Below are positions 9,135-16,664 of a DNA stretch of 32,181 nt, piece after piece. Made by a program: the position numbers and the translations under genes. Origin of the DNA: DATHZQ01 sp035458525 (lineage in GTDB: Bacteria; Actinomycetota; Acidimicrobiia; Spongiisociales; UBA5794); assembly GCA_035458525.1 (NCBI GenBank), contig DATHZQ010000144.1:1-32181 (forward strand), written 5' to 3'. Every line of letters begins with the position of its first letter. The first letter of the stretch is position 1. Under the pieces are notes generated by a model, which was given only the letters and a program-made list of their open reading frames with translations, was not told the DNA's origin and searched no databases.

Positions 9135-11186
9135 ATGAACCGGGCCGCAATCGCCATCATCGTGCTCATCGCCGTCGTCGCCGGGGCTGCTGTATGGCTG
9201 CTCAACCGCGACACCGGGGACGACGTCGCCTCCCCGACGACCACGTCGACGGTGGTCGCTGGCACTCCCACGACCACCACCTCGCCGACGGAGAACAGCA
9301 CCGCGCCGGAGTCGACGACCACGACCGAGACGATCGGTGCGTACACCCCGGTGTTCGAAGACGCCCGCTGTGAATTCGATCCCATCCCCGATCGGGAGCC
9401 GCGGTGTGGCTTCTTGATCGTTCCGGAGAATCGGACGGATCCCGAGGGCAACCAGGTCCGGCTCCACGTTGCGTGGTTCGAGAGCGACAACGCCGGTGCC
9501 CCGGCCGATCCCGTCGTGTACCTCGACGGTGGACCCGGAGGTGAATCGCTGAGCACATTGCAGTTCGGATTCGAAGATCAATGGGGCGGATTCCTCGCAG
9601 AGCGTGATCTCATCCTGTTCGATCAACGCGGCGTGGGGTTCTCCGAGCCGTCGCTCGAATGTGGCGAAGCCCGCGACTACCTGCTCGACGTCATCGACGA
9701 GAACATCTCGGTGGAGGACTACCTGGCCGGAGAGCAGGCGTCATACCTGGAGTGCCACGATCGCCTCATCGGCCAGGGCATCGACCTCGCCCAATACAAC
9801 ACCGTGACCAATGCCGCCGACGTTGGCGACCTCCGCTTGGCCCTCGGCATCGATGAGTGGAACGTTCTCGGCATCAGCTACGGCACCAGGCTTGCCCAAG
9901 GCGTCATGCGGGATCGTCCCGACGGTATCCGAAGCGTCATCCTCGACTCGGCCTATCCACCGGACGTCGATCTCTTCACCGAGCTGCCGGCCAACTACGA
10001 CCGGGCCCTCGATGAGCTGTTTGCCGGCTGCGCCGCCGATGCCGAGTGCGCTGCGGCGTACCCGAACCTCGAGCAGCGCCTCTTCACGCTCGCCGACGAA
10101 CTCGAAGCCGATCCGATCGCCACGAGCGTGCGAGACATCACCACGCTGGAACGATACGACGCCATCATCGACGGAGAAGCGCTGCTGGGTCTCGTGTTCC
10201 AGGGGTTGTATTCCGCTGAGATCATCCCGGTGCTCCCGCAGCTCGTCTCCGACCTCGAAGGCGGCGACGCCACGCTCGCCTCGCTGCTGCTCACCAACCG
10301 GGTGGCGCAGACGGCCTTCGTCAGCGATGGCATGTACTTGTCGGTCCAATGCAACGAGGAAGTGCCCTTCTCCTCTGTGGCCGAGGCGGAAGCAGCGGCG
10401 GCGGCCTACCCGGACTTGGCGCTCTTCTTCGCAGGCAACTACGGCTTTTACGAGAACTGCGAGCTCTGGGGCTCCGGCGAGGCAGGAACCGCCGAGAACG
10501 AAGCGATCACAAGTGACCTGCCAACACTCGTGATGGCCGGCGAGTACGACCCGATCACGCCGCCGGCTTGGGGCGAGCGGGCGGTGGCAGGGCTCAGCAA
10601 TGGCACGTTCGTGCTCTTTCCCGGCGTCGGCCATGCTGCGTCGCTGTCTGCAGATTGTCCGCTCGGCGTGGCGCTTGCCTTCTTCGCAGATCCGACGGGA
10701 CCGCTCGACACCTCCTGCGTCGAAAGCATGACGCCTCCCGACTTTGCGACCGGCGAGATCGAGGCGGCCGAGATCGTCCTGATCCCGTTCGAAGAGGATG
10801 TGTTTGGCGTCACCGTTTCCGGCGTCGTTCCTGAGGGCTGGGAGCGGGTCGGCCCCGGCGCCTGGGCTCGCAGCACCAACGTCGCCGACCAAACCGCCAT
10901 CGTCCAACAGGCCGTGCCCGGAGCCGGCGACCCTGAGTTGCTGATTGGCCTGTTCGCCTCGCAGCTCGGCTTCGCCGACGACCCGCAGCCCAATGGGACG
11001 TACGACGGCGGGGGGCGCACGTGGACCCTCTACGTGGGCACGATCGACGGCTTCCCCACGGAGGTTGCCCTCGGTGCGGGAGACGGAGTCACCGGCATCG
11101 TTGTGTTGGTGACCCCGGCCGAGGAGCGTGATGCGCTGCGCTCCAGCGTGTTGTTGCCGGTCCTGGATGCCTTTCGAGCAAACTAG
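9135..11186 (+). CDS. Anchored/secreted alpha/beta hydrolase, TAP-like (peptidase S33 type)
   Basis: The N-terminus MNRAAIAIIVLIAVVAGAA is an uncleaved signal anchor or signal peptide. It is followed by a roughly 40-residue linker rich in Thr and Ser, so the enzyme works outside the membrane. The hydrolase domain has the oxyanion segment YLDGGPGGES, FDQRGVGFSEP, the nucleophile elbow GISYGT (Ser248 from this ATG), Asp472 in GEYDPITPP and His500 in GVGHAAS. This is the layout of tripeptidyl aminopeptidase-like exopeptidases (SlpD/TAP). About 170 further residues form an extra C-terminal domain I do not recognise. A GTG nine bases upstream (9126) is an alternative start; ATG 9135 was chosen because a −10-like TAGGGT ends at 9125. 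The substrate is unknown. Confidence 0.85.
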   Translation: MNRAAIAIIVLIAVVAGAAVWLLNRDTGDDVASPTTTSTVVAGTPTTTTSPTENSTAPESTTTTETIGAYTPVFEDARCEFDPIPDREPRCGFLIVPENRTDPEGNQVRLHVAWFESDNAGAPADPVVYLDGGPGGESLSTLQFGFEDQWGGFLAERDLILFDQRGVGFSEPSLECGEARDYLLDVIDENISVEDYLAGEQASYLECHDRLIGQGIDLAQYNTVTNAADVGDLRLALGIDEWNVLGISYGTRLAQGVMRDRPDGIRSVILDSAYPPDVDLFTELPANYDRALDELFAGCAADAECAAAYPNLEQRLFTLADELEADPIATSVRDITTLERYDAIIDGEALLGLVFQGLYSAEIIPVLPQLVSDLEGGDATLASLLLTNRVAQTAFVSDGMYLSVQCNEEVPFSSVAEAEAAAAAYPDLALFFAGNYGFYENCELWGSGEAGTAENEAITSDLPTLVMAGEYDPITPPAWGERAVAGLSNGTFVLFPGVGHAASLSADCPLGVALAFFADPTGPLDTSCVESMTPPDFATGEIEAAEIVLIPFEEDVFGVTVSGVVPEGWERVGPGAWARSTNVADQTAIVQQAVPGAGDPELLIGLFASQLGFADDPQPNGTYDGGGRTWTLYVGTIDGFPTEVALGAGDGVTGIVVLVTPAEERDALRSSVLLPVLDAFRAN

Positions 11187-11270
11187 ACCCGGTCACAGAC
11201 CGTGGCGCCGGCCTGCTCCGACGGTCCCGGTTCGCTTTCCTTCGGAATCCTCGCACCGAGGAACTGCGCC

Positions 11271-11276
11271 TAACCT
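11271..11276 (+). promoter_or_regulatory. Predicted −10 box (TAACCT), leaderless start
   Basis: TAACCT matches TAnnnT and is separated by 6 nt from the GTG at 11283, placing the expected transcription start on the start codon. There is no Shine-Dalgarno sequence before the GTG, as expected for a leaderless message. A 6-bp stem with 3-nt loop at 11248–11262 lies just upstream but has no T-run. Confidence 0.45.
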
Positions 11277-11282
11277 CGGCTC

Positions 11283-12068
11283 GTGACAGCGGGGCATGTC
11301 TTCTACGGACTCGAGGCCGAGTATTGGGATCTCTTTCGATCGTCCGACATGGCATGGGATGACCGCGAGTTCTTTCATGAGCTCATCGGACGGCACGGTG
11401 AGCCCGTACTCGACGTTGGCTGCGGCACCGGACGGCTGCTGTTCGACTTTCTCGAACACGGCTGGGACGTCGACGGGATCGACGTGTCGCCTGCCATGCT
11501 CGACATTTGTGAACAGAAGGCCGATGAGCTCGGCTTGGCCATCGACGTGTACGAGCAGGCGATGGAGGACCTCGACCTTCCAAGGGAGTTCGGCACGATC
11601 ATCGTCTCGTCGTCGGCCTTTCAGTTGATCATCGAGCCGGAACGGGCGCGTGCCGCGATGTCGCGATTCAAGGAGCACCTCCGTCCGGGAGGCGTCCTCG
11701 CCATGCCCATCTCATCCCCCGCCAAGCCCGCAACGAGCACGCAGCTGGACGGGCCCGCCGAGTGGACGTCGGTGACGGAGGCTGCCCGGAGCGACGGTGC
11801 CGTCGTACGACGCTCCTCGAAGTTTCGCTTCGACCCCGGCACGCGTATCGAACACCGAGAGGACGTGTTCGACGTGATCGAGAACGGGACGGTGACAACC
11901 AGCGAGCGCCACGACATGACGCCCACCGTCCGCTATTACGACCGCGCCGAGGTGATCGAACTCTTCCGCAACGCCGGCTTTGGGCACCTCGAACTGCTGG
12001 ATCCCGAGACGGTCAAGCCCATCGATGGCGATGTGCCGCTCTACGTGGCGGTGGGGCAGAACGTCTGA
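11283..12068 (+). CDS. Class I SAM-dependent methyltransferase
   Basis: A 261-aa protein with a Rossmann-type methyltransferase core. Motif I VLDVGCGTGR (residues about 42–51) binds S-adenosylmethionine. VDGIDVSPAML is the acidic motif II. LRPGGVLAMPI is the strand after motif III. The N-terminal YGLEAEYWDLF is typical of the small-molecule (ubiE/UbiG-like) methyltransferases. The substrate cannot be inferred; no biosynthetic genes are adjacent. The GTG start has no Shine-Dalgarno but sits 6 nt behind a TAACCT −10 motif, so the transcript is probably leaderless. It converges on the next gene with a 6-bp gap. Confidence 0.85.
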   Translation: MTAGHVFYGLEAEYWDLFRSSDMAWDDREFFHELIGRHGEPVLDVGCGTGRLLFDFLEHGWDVDGIDVSPAMLDICEQKADELGLAIDVYEQAMEDLDLPREFGTIIVSSSAFQLIIEPERARAAMSRFKEHLRPGGVLAMPISSPAKPATSTQLDGPAEWTSVTEAARSDGAVVRRSSKFRFDPGTRIEHREDVFDVIENGTVTTSERHDMTPTVRYYDRAEVIELFRNAGFGHLELLDPETVKPIDGDVPLYVAVGQNV

Positions 12069-12074
12069 GATGCC

Positions 12075-12545
12075 TCAGGGTGCCTGATGGAGCAGCTGGT
12101 GACGCGTTGCGTGCAGCCGGCGTGCCATCACCTCGGCGACCCTCGCCATGATGTGATAACCGCAGATCGGGTCGTTGGAGAAGTGATCCCGTAGGGCGAC
12201 GGCGTCGAACGCAATCGTCCGCACGGGCGTCTGCGCCACCGCATCGAACTGCCATTCGTGCGGCTCGAAGAGCCACGACCAGCCCAGTGCCGATCCCTCG
12301 GTGAGGTGCGAGATGGTGCGGGGATACGCACCACCGGCTTCCACCTGAAGCGCCACGACTCCTGAGCGCACGAGATAGAACGTGTCTGCAGGTTGCCCGG
12401 TGCGGAAGATGATGTCTCGGGCTTCGAACTCGGCGACTCGCCCCAGCTCGACGAACACGTCCACGTAGTGCGGCTCGAGTCCCTGCATGAAGGGGTGTCC
12501 CGCGAGCTGCTGGCGGATCCGGGATCGATCGCTGTCCGACTGCAT
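12075..12545 (-). CDS. Stand-alone cyclic-nucleotide-binding (CRP-like) domain protein
   Basis: A 156-aa protein with one CRP/cNMP-type beta-roll: GLEPHYVDVFVELGRVAEF, then the FRTGQPADTFYLVRSGVVAL core and TEGSALGWSWLF, ending in the C-helix. There is no helix-turn-helix domain, so it is not a DNA-binding CRP/Fnr regulator by itself. The phosphate-binding cassette lacks the usual Arg (the segment reads GSALGWSWLFEPHEWQFDA), so nucleotide binding is doubtful. The ATG is preceded by GAGGAG at 12550–12555 with 4 nt spacing. A possible −10 TAGATT lies at 12576–12581. It may sense a small ligand or act through a partner; its role is unknown. Confidence 0.8.
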   Translation of the reverse strand: MQSDSDRSRIRQQLAGHPFMQGLEPHYVDVFVELGRVAEFEARDIIFRTGQPADTFYLVRSGVVALQVEAGGAYPRTISHLTEGSALGWSWLFEPHEWQFDAVAQTPVRTIAFDAVALRDHFSNDPICGYHIMARVAEVMARRLHATRHQLLHQAP

Positions 12546-12708
12546 AGGGCTCCTCGGTCGTCGAAGCTGTCGACCAATCTACCCGGCGTCGACTGTAGGT
12601 CCGCTGCGTACCCCGGACTGCACTCCCCGTACGGCGTCACCGGTGGCCACCCCCACCGGACGGTGCCGCCGGCTTCGCACGCCTCGTGGTTGCTCGACCG
12701 GGTGCCGG

Positions 12709-12714
12709 TATATT
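12709..12714 (+). promoter_or_regulatory. Predicted −10 box (TATATT), leaderless start of the VIT1-like gene
   Basis: TATATT ends 6 nt before the ATG at 12721, in otherwise GC-rich sequence. The region between the divergent 12545 and 12721 starts therefore holds promoters for both genes. There is no Shine-Dalgarno before this ATG. The −35 is weak (GTGGTT, about 18 bp upstream). Confidence 0.5.
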
Positions 12715-12720
12715 GGCGCC

Positions 12721-13458
12721 ATGGCGCAGGAATCGCCCTCCACCGCTTCTGACACTGCCGTCCCCTACCGTCCCCACGTCGGGCAGAGCCGTCAGTACGT
12801 GCGCGACATCATCCTCGGGGTCAACGACGGACTCGTCTCTACGCTCCTCCTCGTCGCGGGCGTCGTCGGTGGCGGCCTGACCACCGACCAGGTCCTGCTC
12901 ACTGCAATCGCCGGCGCGGTGGCGGGCGCTGTCTCCATGGCGGCTGGCGAATACTTGGCGACCCAGTCGCAGGAAGAGGTGTTCGACAGGGAGATCGCAC
13001 TCGAGCAGGAGCACATTCAGCACTTCCGAGATCAGGAAGTCGCCCAAATGAGGGAGTTCCTGGTTGACATCGGTGTGGCCGACGGCGACCTCCACGCCAC
13101 CCTCACCGGGCTCACCCGAGAGGACTCCACGCTGCTCAACGCGATGAAGGTCTTCGAGTTTGCGATCGTCGACAGCGAACGACGGAGCCCCCTCTTCGCC
13201 ATGGTGATGTCCGGTCTGTTGTTCCTGGTCGGGGCGCTCCCGTCAACGGTGCCATTCTTCTTCGACGTCACCCCCAGCATCGGACTGGCATGGGCTGCCG
13301 GCCTCACCGCGGCGGGACTCTTCGCCGTCGGATGGCTGAAGACCTCGGTGACCGACACGAACCCGTGGCGATCAGGCCTTCAGAATCTCACCATTGCCGG
13401 CGTCGGCGGCGTCATTGCTTATCTGATCGGGCGCCTGTTCAACGCCACGGTCGGCTGA
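12721..13458 (+). CDS. VIT1/CCC1-family iron/manganese transporter
   Basis: A 245-aa membrane protein of the vacuolar iron transporter family, which moves Fe2+ or Mn2+ across the membrane, often for storage or detoxification. The first membrane segment carries DIILGVNDGLVSTLLLVAGV, the family's NDG signature. The second has SMAAGEYLATQSQEE. A charged cytoplasmic region rich in Glu and His follows (FDREIALEQEHIQHFRDQE), which corresponds to the metal-binding segment. Three hydrophobic segments close the protein (about residues 155–245). The frame stays open upstream, but ATG 12721 fits the family N-terminus and the TATATT promoter box. Its last 40 bp overlap the convergent btuD-like gene. Confidence 0.88.
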   Translation: MAQESPSTASDTAVPYRPHVGQSRQYVRDIILGVNDGLVSTLLLVAGVVGGGLTTDQVLLTAIAGAVAGAVSMAAGEYLATQSQEEVFDREIALEQEHIQHFRDQEVAQMREFLVDIGVADGDLHATLTGLTREDSTLLNAMKVFEFAIVDSERRSPLFAMVMSGLLFLVGALPSTVPFFFDVTPSIGLAWAAGLTAAGLFAVGWLKTSVTDTNPWRSGLQNLTIAGVGGVIAYLIGRLFNATVG

Positions 13459-14231
13459 TCGAGCCGTCGCGGCACCACGATCGGCTGGCCGAGACCATCG
13501 CTGAGCACGGTGACTTCGGCCTCGTAGATGCGGCGCAACCGCGCTTCCGTGAGCACGTCTCCCGCAGTCCCTGAGGCGACGACAGTGCCCCCCGCCAGCA
13601 ACAGCAGCCGGTCGGTGTAATGCGCCGCCAGGGTCAGGTCGTGGAAGGCTGCGACAACCGCGATGCCCCGTGCCGTGCGCATCGCATCGACGCTGGCGAG
13701 GAACCGCTGCTGGTGGCCGAGATCGAGGCCGGTGGTCGGTTCGTCCAGCAACAAGACCGCCGGTCGCTGGGTCAGTGCCCGGGCCAAGACCGCCCGCTGG
13801 CGCTCCCCTCCCGACAGCGAATCCAGCGGCCGCTCGGCCAGCCCGGAGAGATCGAGCCGTGCCATCTCCTCGGAAGCGATTGCGATGTCTTCCCGTGACT
13901 CGCTTCTCCAATACCCCACGTGAGGATTGCGGCCGAGCAGCACGTACTCGCGCACCGTTGTCCCGGGGGGAATCACCGGCGTCTGGGGAACGTAGGCGAT
14001 CATCCTGGCGACCTCATGGCGACCCATCCCCGAGATGGGCGAGCCGTCGACCGTCACCTCACCTGAGGTCGGTACGAGCCCGGCACCGACCTTGAGCAGC
14101 GTGGACTTTCCAGAGCCGTTCGGACCGATCACCGCCAGCCACTCCCCCGCAGCGACAGCCACGTCGACACCGTGAATGACCTCGCCGCTGCCGTAGCCGG
14201 CAACCACACCGGTCAAAGCGATGCGACTCAT
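13419..14231 (-). CDS. btuD: Cobalamin ABC transporter ATPase (BtuD-like)
   Basis: A 270-aa ABC ATPase of the FecE/BtuD/HmuV group, powering the permease encoded just upstream. It has Walker A GPNGSGKST (residues 36–44), a Q-loop in AYVPQTP, signature LSGGERQ (about 139–145), Walker B VLLLDEPTTGLD and a switch His in AFHDLT (His197). The ATG overlaps the permease stop (ATGA), so the genes are translationally coupled. Sequence alone cannot separate siderophore, heme and cobalamin transporters, but the operon begins with a cobalamin riboswitch, which makes B12 the likely cargo. The C-terminal 13 codons read through the end of the convergent VIT1-like gene. Confidence 0.88.
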   Translation of the reverse strand: MSRIALTGVVAGYGSGEVIHGVDVAVAAGEWLAVIGPNGSGKSTLLKVGAGLVPTSGEVTVDGSPISGMGRHEVARMIAYVPQTPVIPPGTTVREYVLLGRNPHVGYWRSESREDIAIASEEMARLDLSGLAERPLDSLSGGERQRAVLARALTQRPAVLLLDEPTTGLDLGHQQRFLASVDAMRTARGIAVVAAFHDLTLAAHYTDRLLLLAGGTVVASGTAGDVLTEARLRRIYEAEVTVLSDGLGQPIVVPRRLDQPTVALNRRPIR

Positions 14232-15271
14232 ACGCTGCGGCTCGACCGAGCGAGGATGACGGCAAAGAACGGTGCGCCAACGAAGGCCGTGATGACTCCG
14301 ATCGGGAGCTCAGACGGGGCCAGCACCGTCCGGGCGATGATGTCGGCAGTCAGCATGAATGCGGCTCCTGCCACCATCGAGAGCGGGACGATGACCCGGT
14401 ACGAGCTTCCGGCCATCAACCGCACAGTGTGCGGAACGATGATTCCAACGAACCCGATCAACCCGGCGACGGAGACCGCAGCGGCCGTCGCCAGCGTCGC
14501 CGCCGCAACGATCCAGAACCGCACGCGGGGCACACGCATCCCGAGCGAGGCGGCCTCGGTCTCGCCCACTGCCATCACATCCAGGTGGCGGCGATGCGCA
14601 ACGAGCACGGCCAGCGCCACGGCCAGGAAAGGCGCCACCAGACCCACCTCACTCCACCCACTCGTCGTGAGCCTGCCGAGGATCCACGCAAACACCTCCC
14701 TCACCGTGTCGGAGGCGAGCTGCTGGGCAAACGTCTGTGCCGCCGTGAAGAACGACGCAACCGCAACGCCGGCCAGTATCAGGGTCGCAGTGGTGCGCGC
14801 CGTTCCACCCAAGCGGGCGAGCGCATACGTGATGACCACGGCGATCGCACCTCCGGAGAACGCGGCGAGTGGCAGCAGCGGCGACGTTCCTGCGACGCCG
14901 ATCGCAATGGCGATGGTGGCGCCCAGGCCGGCACCGGCGGCAACACCGAGCAAGTAGGGATCCGCCAGTGGGTTGCGGAAGACCCCCTGATAGGAGGCGC
15001 CGGCCACCGCCAACGCGGCACCGACCATCGCTCCGAGGGCGACCCGGGGCACGCGCAGCTGCCACAGCACCGCAGCCTGCCGCTCCGTGAGGCCCGATTC
15101 GACGTCGACGAACGGCAGGGCGGACAGCAGCTCCAGGACCACGCCGCGAGCGGGCAGGTTGGCTGGACCGACGACCAACGCTGTGAGTGCCGCAGCGAGC
15201 CCTACTCCCAGCATGACGACGCCCGGACGGAGTGTCATGCGGCGGGGACGGGCGACTGCGGCATCGGTCAC
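14228..15271 (-). CDS. btuC: Cobalamin ABC transporter permease (BtuC/FecCD family)
   Basis: A 347-aa polytopic membrane protein of the FecCD family, which forms the channel of the B12 importer. Recognisable segments are RVPRVALGAMVGAALAVAGA, the FRNPLADPYLLGVAAGAGLG region, AWILGRL and, near the C-terminus, GFVGIIVPHTVRL, which includes the segment contacting the ATPase. The frame is open further upstream, but GTG 15271 was chosen because it overlaps the stop of the binding-protein gene (GTGA) and gives a normal-length N-terminus before the first membrane helix. It ends in an ATGA overlap with btuD. Confidence 0.88.
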   Translation of the reverse strand: MTDAAVARPRRMTLRPGVVMLGVGLAAALTALVVGPANLPARGVVLELLSALPFVDVESGLTERQAAVLWQLRVPRVALGAMVGAALAVAGASYQGVFRNPLADPYLLGVAAGAGLGATIAIAIGVAGTSPLLPLAAFSGGAIAVVITYALARLGGTARTTATLILAGVAVASFFTAAQTFAQQLASDTVREVFAWILGRLTTSGWSEVGLVAPFLAVALAVLVAHRRHLDVMAVGETEAASLGMRVPRVRFWIVAAATLATAAAVSVAGLIGFVGIIVPHTVRLMAGSSYRVIVPLSMVAGAAFMLTADIIARTVLAPSELPIGVITAFVGAPFFAVILARSSRSV

Positions 15272-16272
15272 GGGGCGATGAGGGCGTCCGCGATGGCGCC
15301 CAGCAGCTCGACGACCCTTGGCCCCCAACGAGACGCCACGTCGGGATCGAGGGTGGTCACGTTGCCGGCGGCGACCGCCGTCATGGTGTTCCAGCCGTCA
15401 CGCTCCTGCAACGTCTCCAGTGACTCCCCAAAGGCAGCGAGGAAGATCCGCTCGGGGTTGCTTTCGATGATGTACTCGGGACTGAGCTGAGGGAAACCGC
15501 TGCTGAACTCGTCGGGAGCGGCATCGGCGATGTTCTCCATGCCAAAGAGTCCGTAGAGCTGGCCGATGAAGGAACTCGAGTTCGGGGTGTAGAAGCTGAA
15601 GGGATCCGTCTCGTGGTAGTACGTGACGCCGGAACCTGCGGCTCCCACGATGTCGACGATCTCCGCGATGTCGGCTTGCATCTGCGTGATCAGTGTCTCA
15701 GCCGGTGCGCTATTGCCGGTGGCCGCACCGAGGGCCGCGATCTGCTCGAAGACGTCGTCCATCGTCGGTGCGGTGCCGAAGAGCAGCGTCGGAATGCCCA
15801 CTGCCTGCAACGCCGGGATCGCCTCGACCGGATCGAACGTGAGGACCACGAGATCCGGGTCGAGGGCCACCACGGACTCCACGCTCAGATTGAACGAGTC
15901 GATGTTCTGGAGACCCACCGCATCGGCGGGGTGATTCGAGAAGAGGTCGCCAGCAATGACCTGATCACCCGCACCGATGGCGAACAGCATCTCCACGTGT
16001 GTGGCCGACAACGCGGCGATGCGTTGTGCGGGTTCGTCCAACGTCACCTCGCCGGCGGCGGATACCAGCGTGACGGGAAAGCCCGGAGTCTCGGCCCCGG
16101 TCGTCGTGGTGGGACCGGCGGTCGTCGTCGTCGGTACCGCCGTTGTCGTGGTCGCCGCAACGGTCGACGTTGCGTCGATGATGGTGGCCGGCGTCTCGTC
16201 GGCGGCATCGCTGTCACCGCCGCATGCGGCGATGAGGACAACGAGCGCAAGCACCCTCAGGGCTTTGATCAT
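15268..16272 (-). CDS. btuF: Cobalamin-binding lipoprotein of the ABC importer (BtuF-like)
   Basis: A 334-aa periplasmic-binding-type lipoprotein. It begins MIKALRVLALVVLIAAC, a lipoprotein signal with Cys17 as the lipid site, then a Thr-rich tether of about 45 residues. The BtuF/FepB fold follows: RIAALSATHVEMLFAIGA, the DLVVLTFDPVEAIPALQAVGI half-domain and PEYIIESNPERIFLAAFG. The start is ATG 16272 rather than an upstream in-frame GTG or ATG, because it has AGGAG six bases upstream and gives a clean signal peptide. The Shine-Dalgarno is buried in a 9-bp hairpin downstream of the cobalamin riboswitch, so translation is likely shut off at high B12. Confidence 0.9.
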   Translation of the reverse strand: MIKALRVLALVVLIAACGGDSDAADETPATIIDATSTVAATTTTAVPTTTTAGPTTTTGAETPGFPVTLVSAAGEVTLDEPAQRIAALSATHVEMLFAIGAGDQVIAGDLFSNHPADAVGLQNIDSFNLSVESVVALDPDLVVLTFDPVEAIPALQAVGIPTLLFGTAPTMDDVFEQIAALGAATGNSAPAETLITQMQADIAEIVDIVGAAGSGVTYYHETDPFSFYTPNSSSFIGQLYGLFGMENIADAAPDEFSSGFPQLSPEYIIESNPERIFLAAFGESLETLQERDGWNTMTAVAAGNVTTLDPDVASRWGPRVVELLGAIADALIAP

Positions 16273-16275
16273 GAT

Positions 16276-16299
16276 GGACTCCTCTCGCCGGAGGAGTCC
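16276..16299 (-). promoter_or_regulatory. Shine-Dalgarno-sequestering hairpin (riboswitch expression platform)
   Basis: The arms GGACTCCTC (16276–16284) and GAGGAGTCC (16291–16299) are perfect reverse complements with a 6-nt loop. In the minus-strand RNA the 3' arm contains GAGGAG, the btuF ribosome binding site, 3–6 nt before the ATG. The stem therefore hides the site. Upstream, the RNA segment at 16321–16327 (GGAGGAG) is complementary to CTCCTCC at 16290–16296, which would break this stem, giving a candidate antisequestor. Confidence 0.75.
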
Positions 16300-16335
16300 C
16301 AACAGGAGGTGATCGTGCCCCTCCTCCGAGAGCTG

Positions 16336-16459
16336 GACCACCACCCCACGTCAGGCGACCTGGCTCGTGCCTCGGGTCGAGGACATCACAGTTGCGGGAC
16401 AGCGCCGGAATCACACCGGACTTCGCTTCCGTGAGGTGGCCCGGACCGTGGCCCGGACC
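16336..16459 (-). ncRNA. Cobalamin riboswitch (AdoCbl class)
   Basis: Read on the minus strand, the conserved core is unmistakable. GGAAGCGAAGTCCGGTG and the CCGGCGCTG segment lie at 16397–16431, CCGCAACTGTGATG at 16384–16397, and the B12 box GAGCCAGGTCGCCTGAC at 16350–16366. The closing P1 helix can form between GGCCACC (16435–16441) and GGTGGTCC near 16336–16343. It precedes btuF–btuC–btuD, so B12 binding should repress uptake, acting through the Shine-Dalgarno hairpin at 16276–16299. The 5' boundary is approximate; a −10-like TAACCT at 16465–16470 suggests the RNA begins near 16458. Confidence 0.93.
16436..16459. repeat. Perfect tandem duplication of 12 bp
   Basis: GTGGCCCGGACC occurs twice head to tail (16436–16447 and 16448–16459). 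On the minus strand it forms the 5' end of the riboswitch transcript. The copy nearest the aptamer supplies the P1 strand; the other gives a second, competing register. Confidence 0.85.
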
Positions 16460-16464
16460 GGATC

Positions 16465-16470
16465 AGGTTA
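16465..16470 (-). promoter_or_regulatory. Possible −10 box (TAACCT) for the btuFCD riboswitch transcript
   Basis: On the minus strand TAACCT is the only TAnnnT hexamer close upstream of the aptamer. It would start transcription near 16458, just before the duplicated P1 strand. No good −35 is visible. Confidence 0.35.
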
Positions 16471-16513
16471 CCGCGTCGCCGGCCACGACGCTCCTGGATC
16501 GGCCCGCCACCAC

Positions 16514-16519
16514 TACCCT
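16514..16519 (+). promoter_or_regulatory. Predicted −10 box (TACCCT), near-leaderless start
   Basis: TACCCT ends 9 nt before ATG 16529. It is divergent from the riboswitch promoter, so 16460–16528 is a compact two-way promoter region. Confidence 0.4.
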
Positions 16520-16528
16520 GGGCACCGC

Positions 16529-16663
16529 ATGGATCAGCGCTCACGCCTCTTCGTCCTGGCCGCATTGGCCGCCGGTGCCGTCGCGTTCCTGCGCCGTCCG
16601 GTCAAGCCACCGGACCCGAAGGGCAACTGGCGCCCTGCGGACCGCCAACGCACCCGCAGCTGA
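16529..16663 (+). CDS. Small single-span membrane protein, 44 aa, unknown function
   Basis: The peptide has a short basic start (MDQRSR), one hydrophobic helix (LFVLAALAAGAVAFL) and a Pro- and charge-rich tail ending RQRTRS. This looks like a genuine small membrane protein with its tail in the cytoplasm by the positive-inside rule. It has a TACCCT −10 box 9 nt before the ATG, and the next gene starts 1 bp after its stop, which supports a real two-gene unit. I do not recognise a family. It could instead be a short non-functional frame. Confidence 0.5.
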   Translation: MDQRSRLFVLAALAAGAVAFLRRPVKPPDPKGNWRPADRQRTRS

Positions 16664-16664
16664 C

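Noticed and set aside
11248..11262. Hairpin after the hydrolase gene as intrinsic terminator
   Set aside because: Six-bp stem without following T-run; too weak to call.
12075..12087. Small hairpin TCAGG-GTG-CCTGA as terminator between convergent genes
   Set aside because: Five-bp stem within the end of a coding region, no T-run on either strand.
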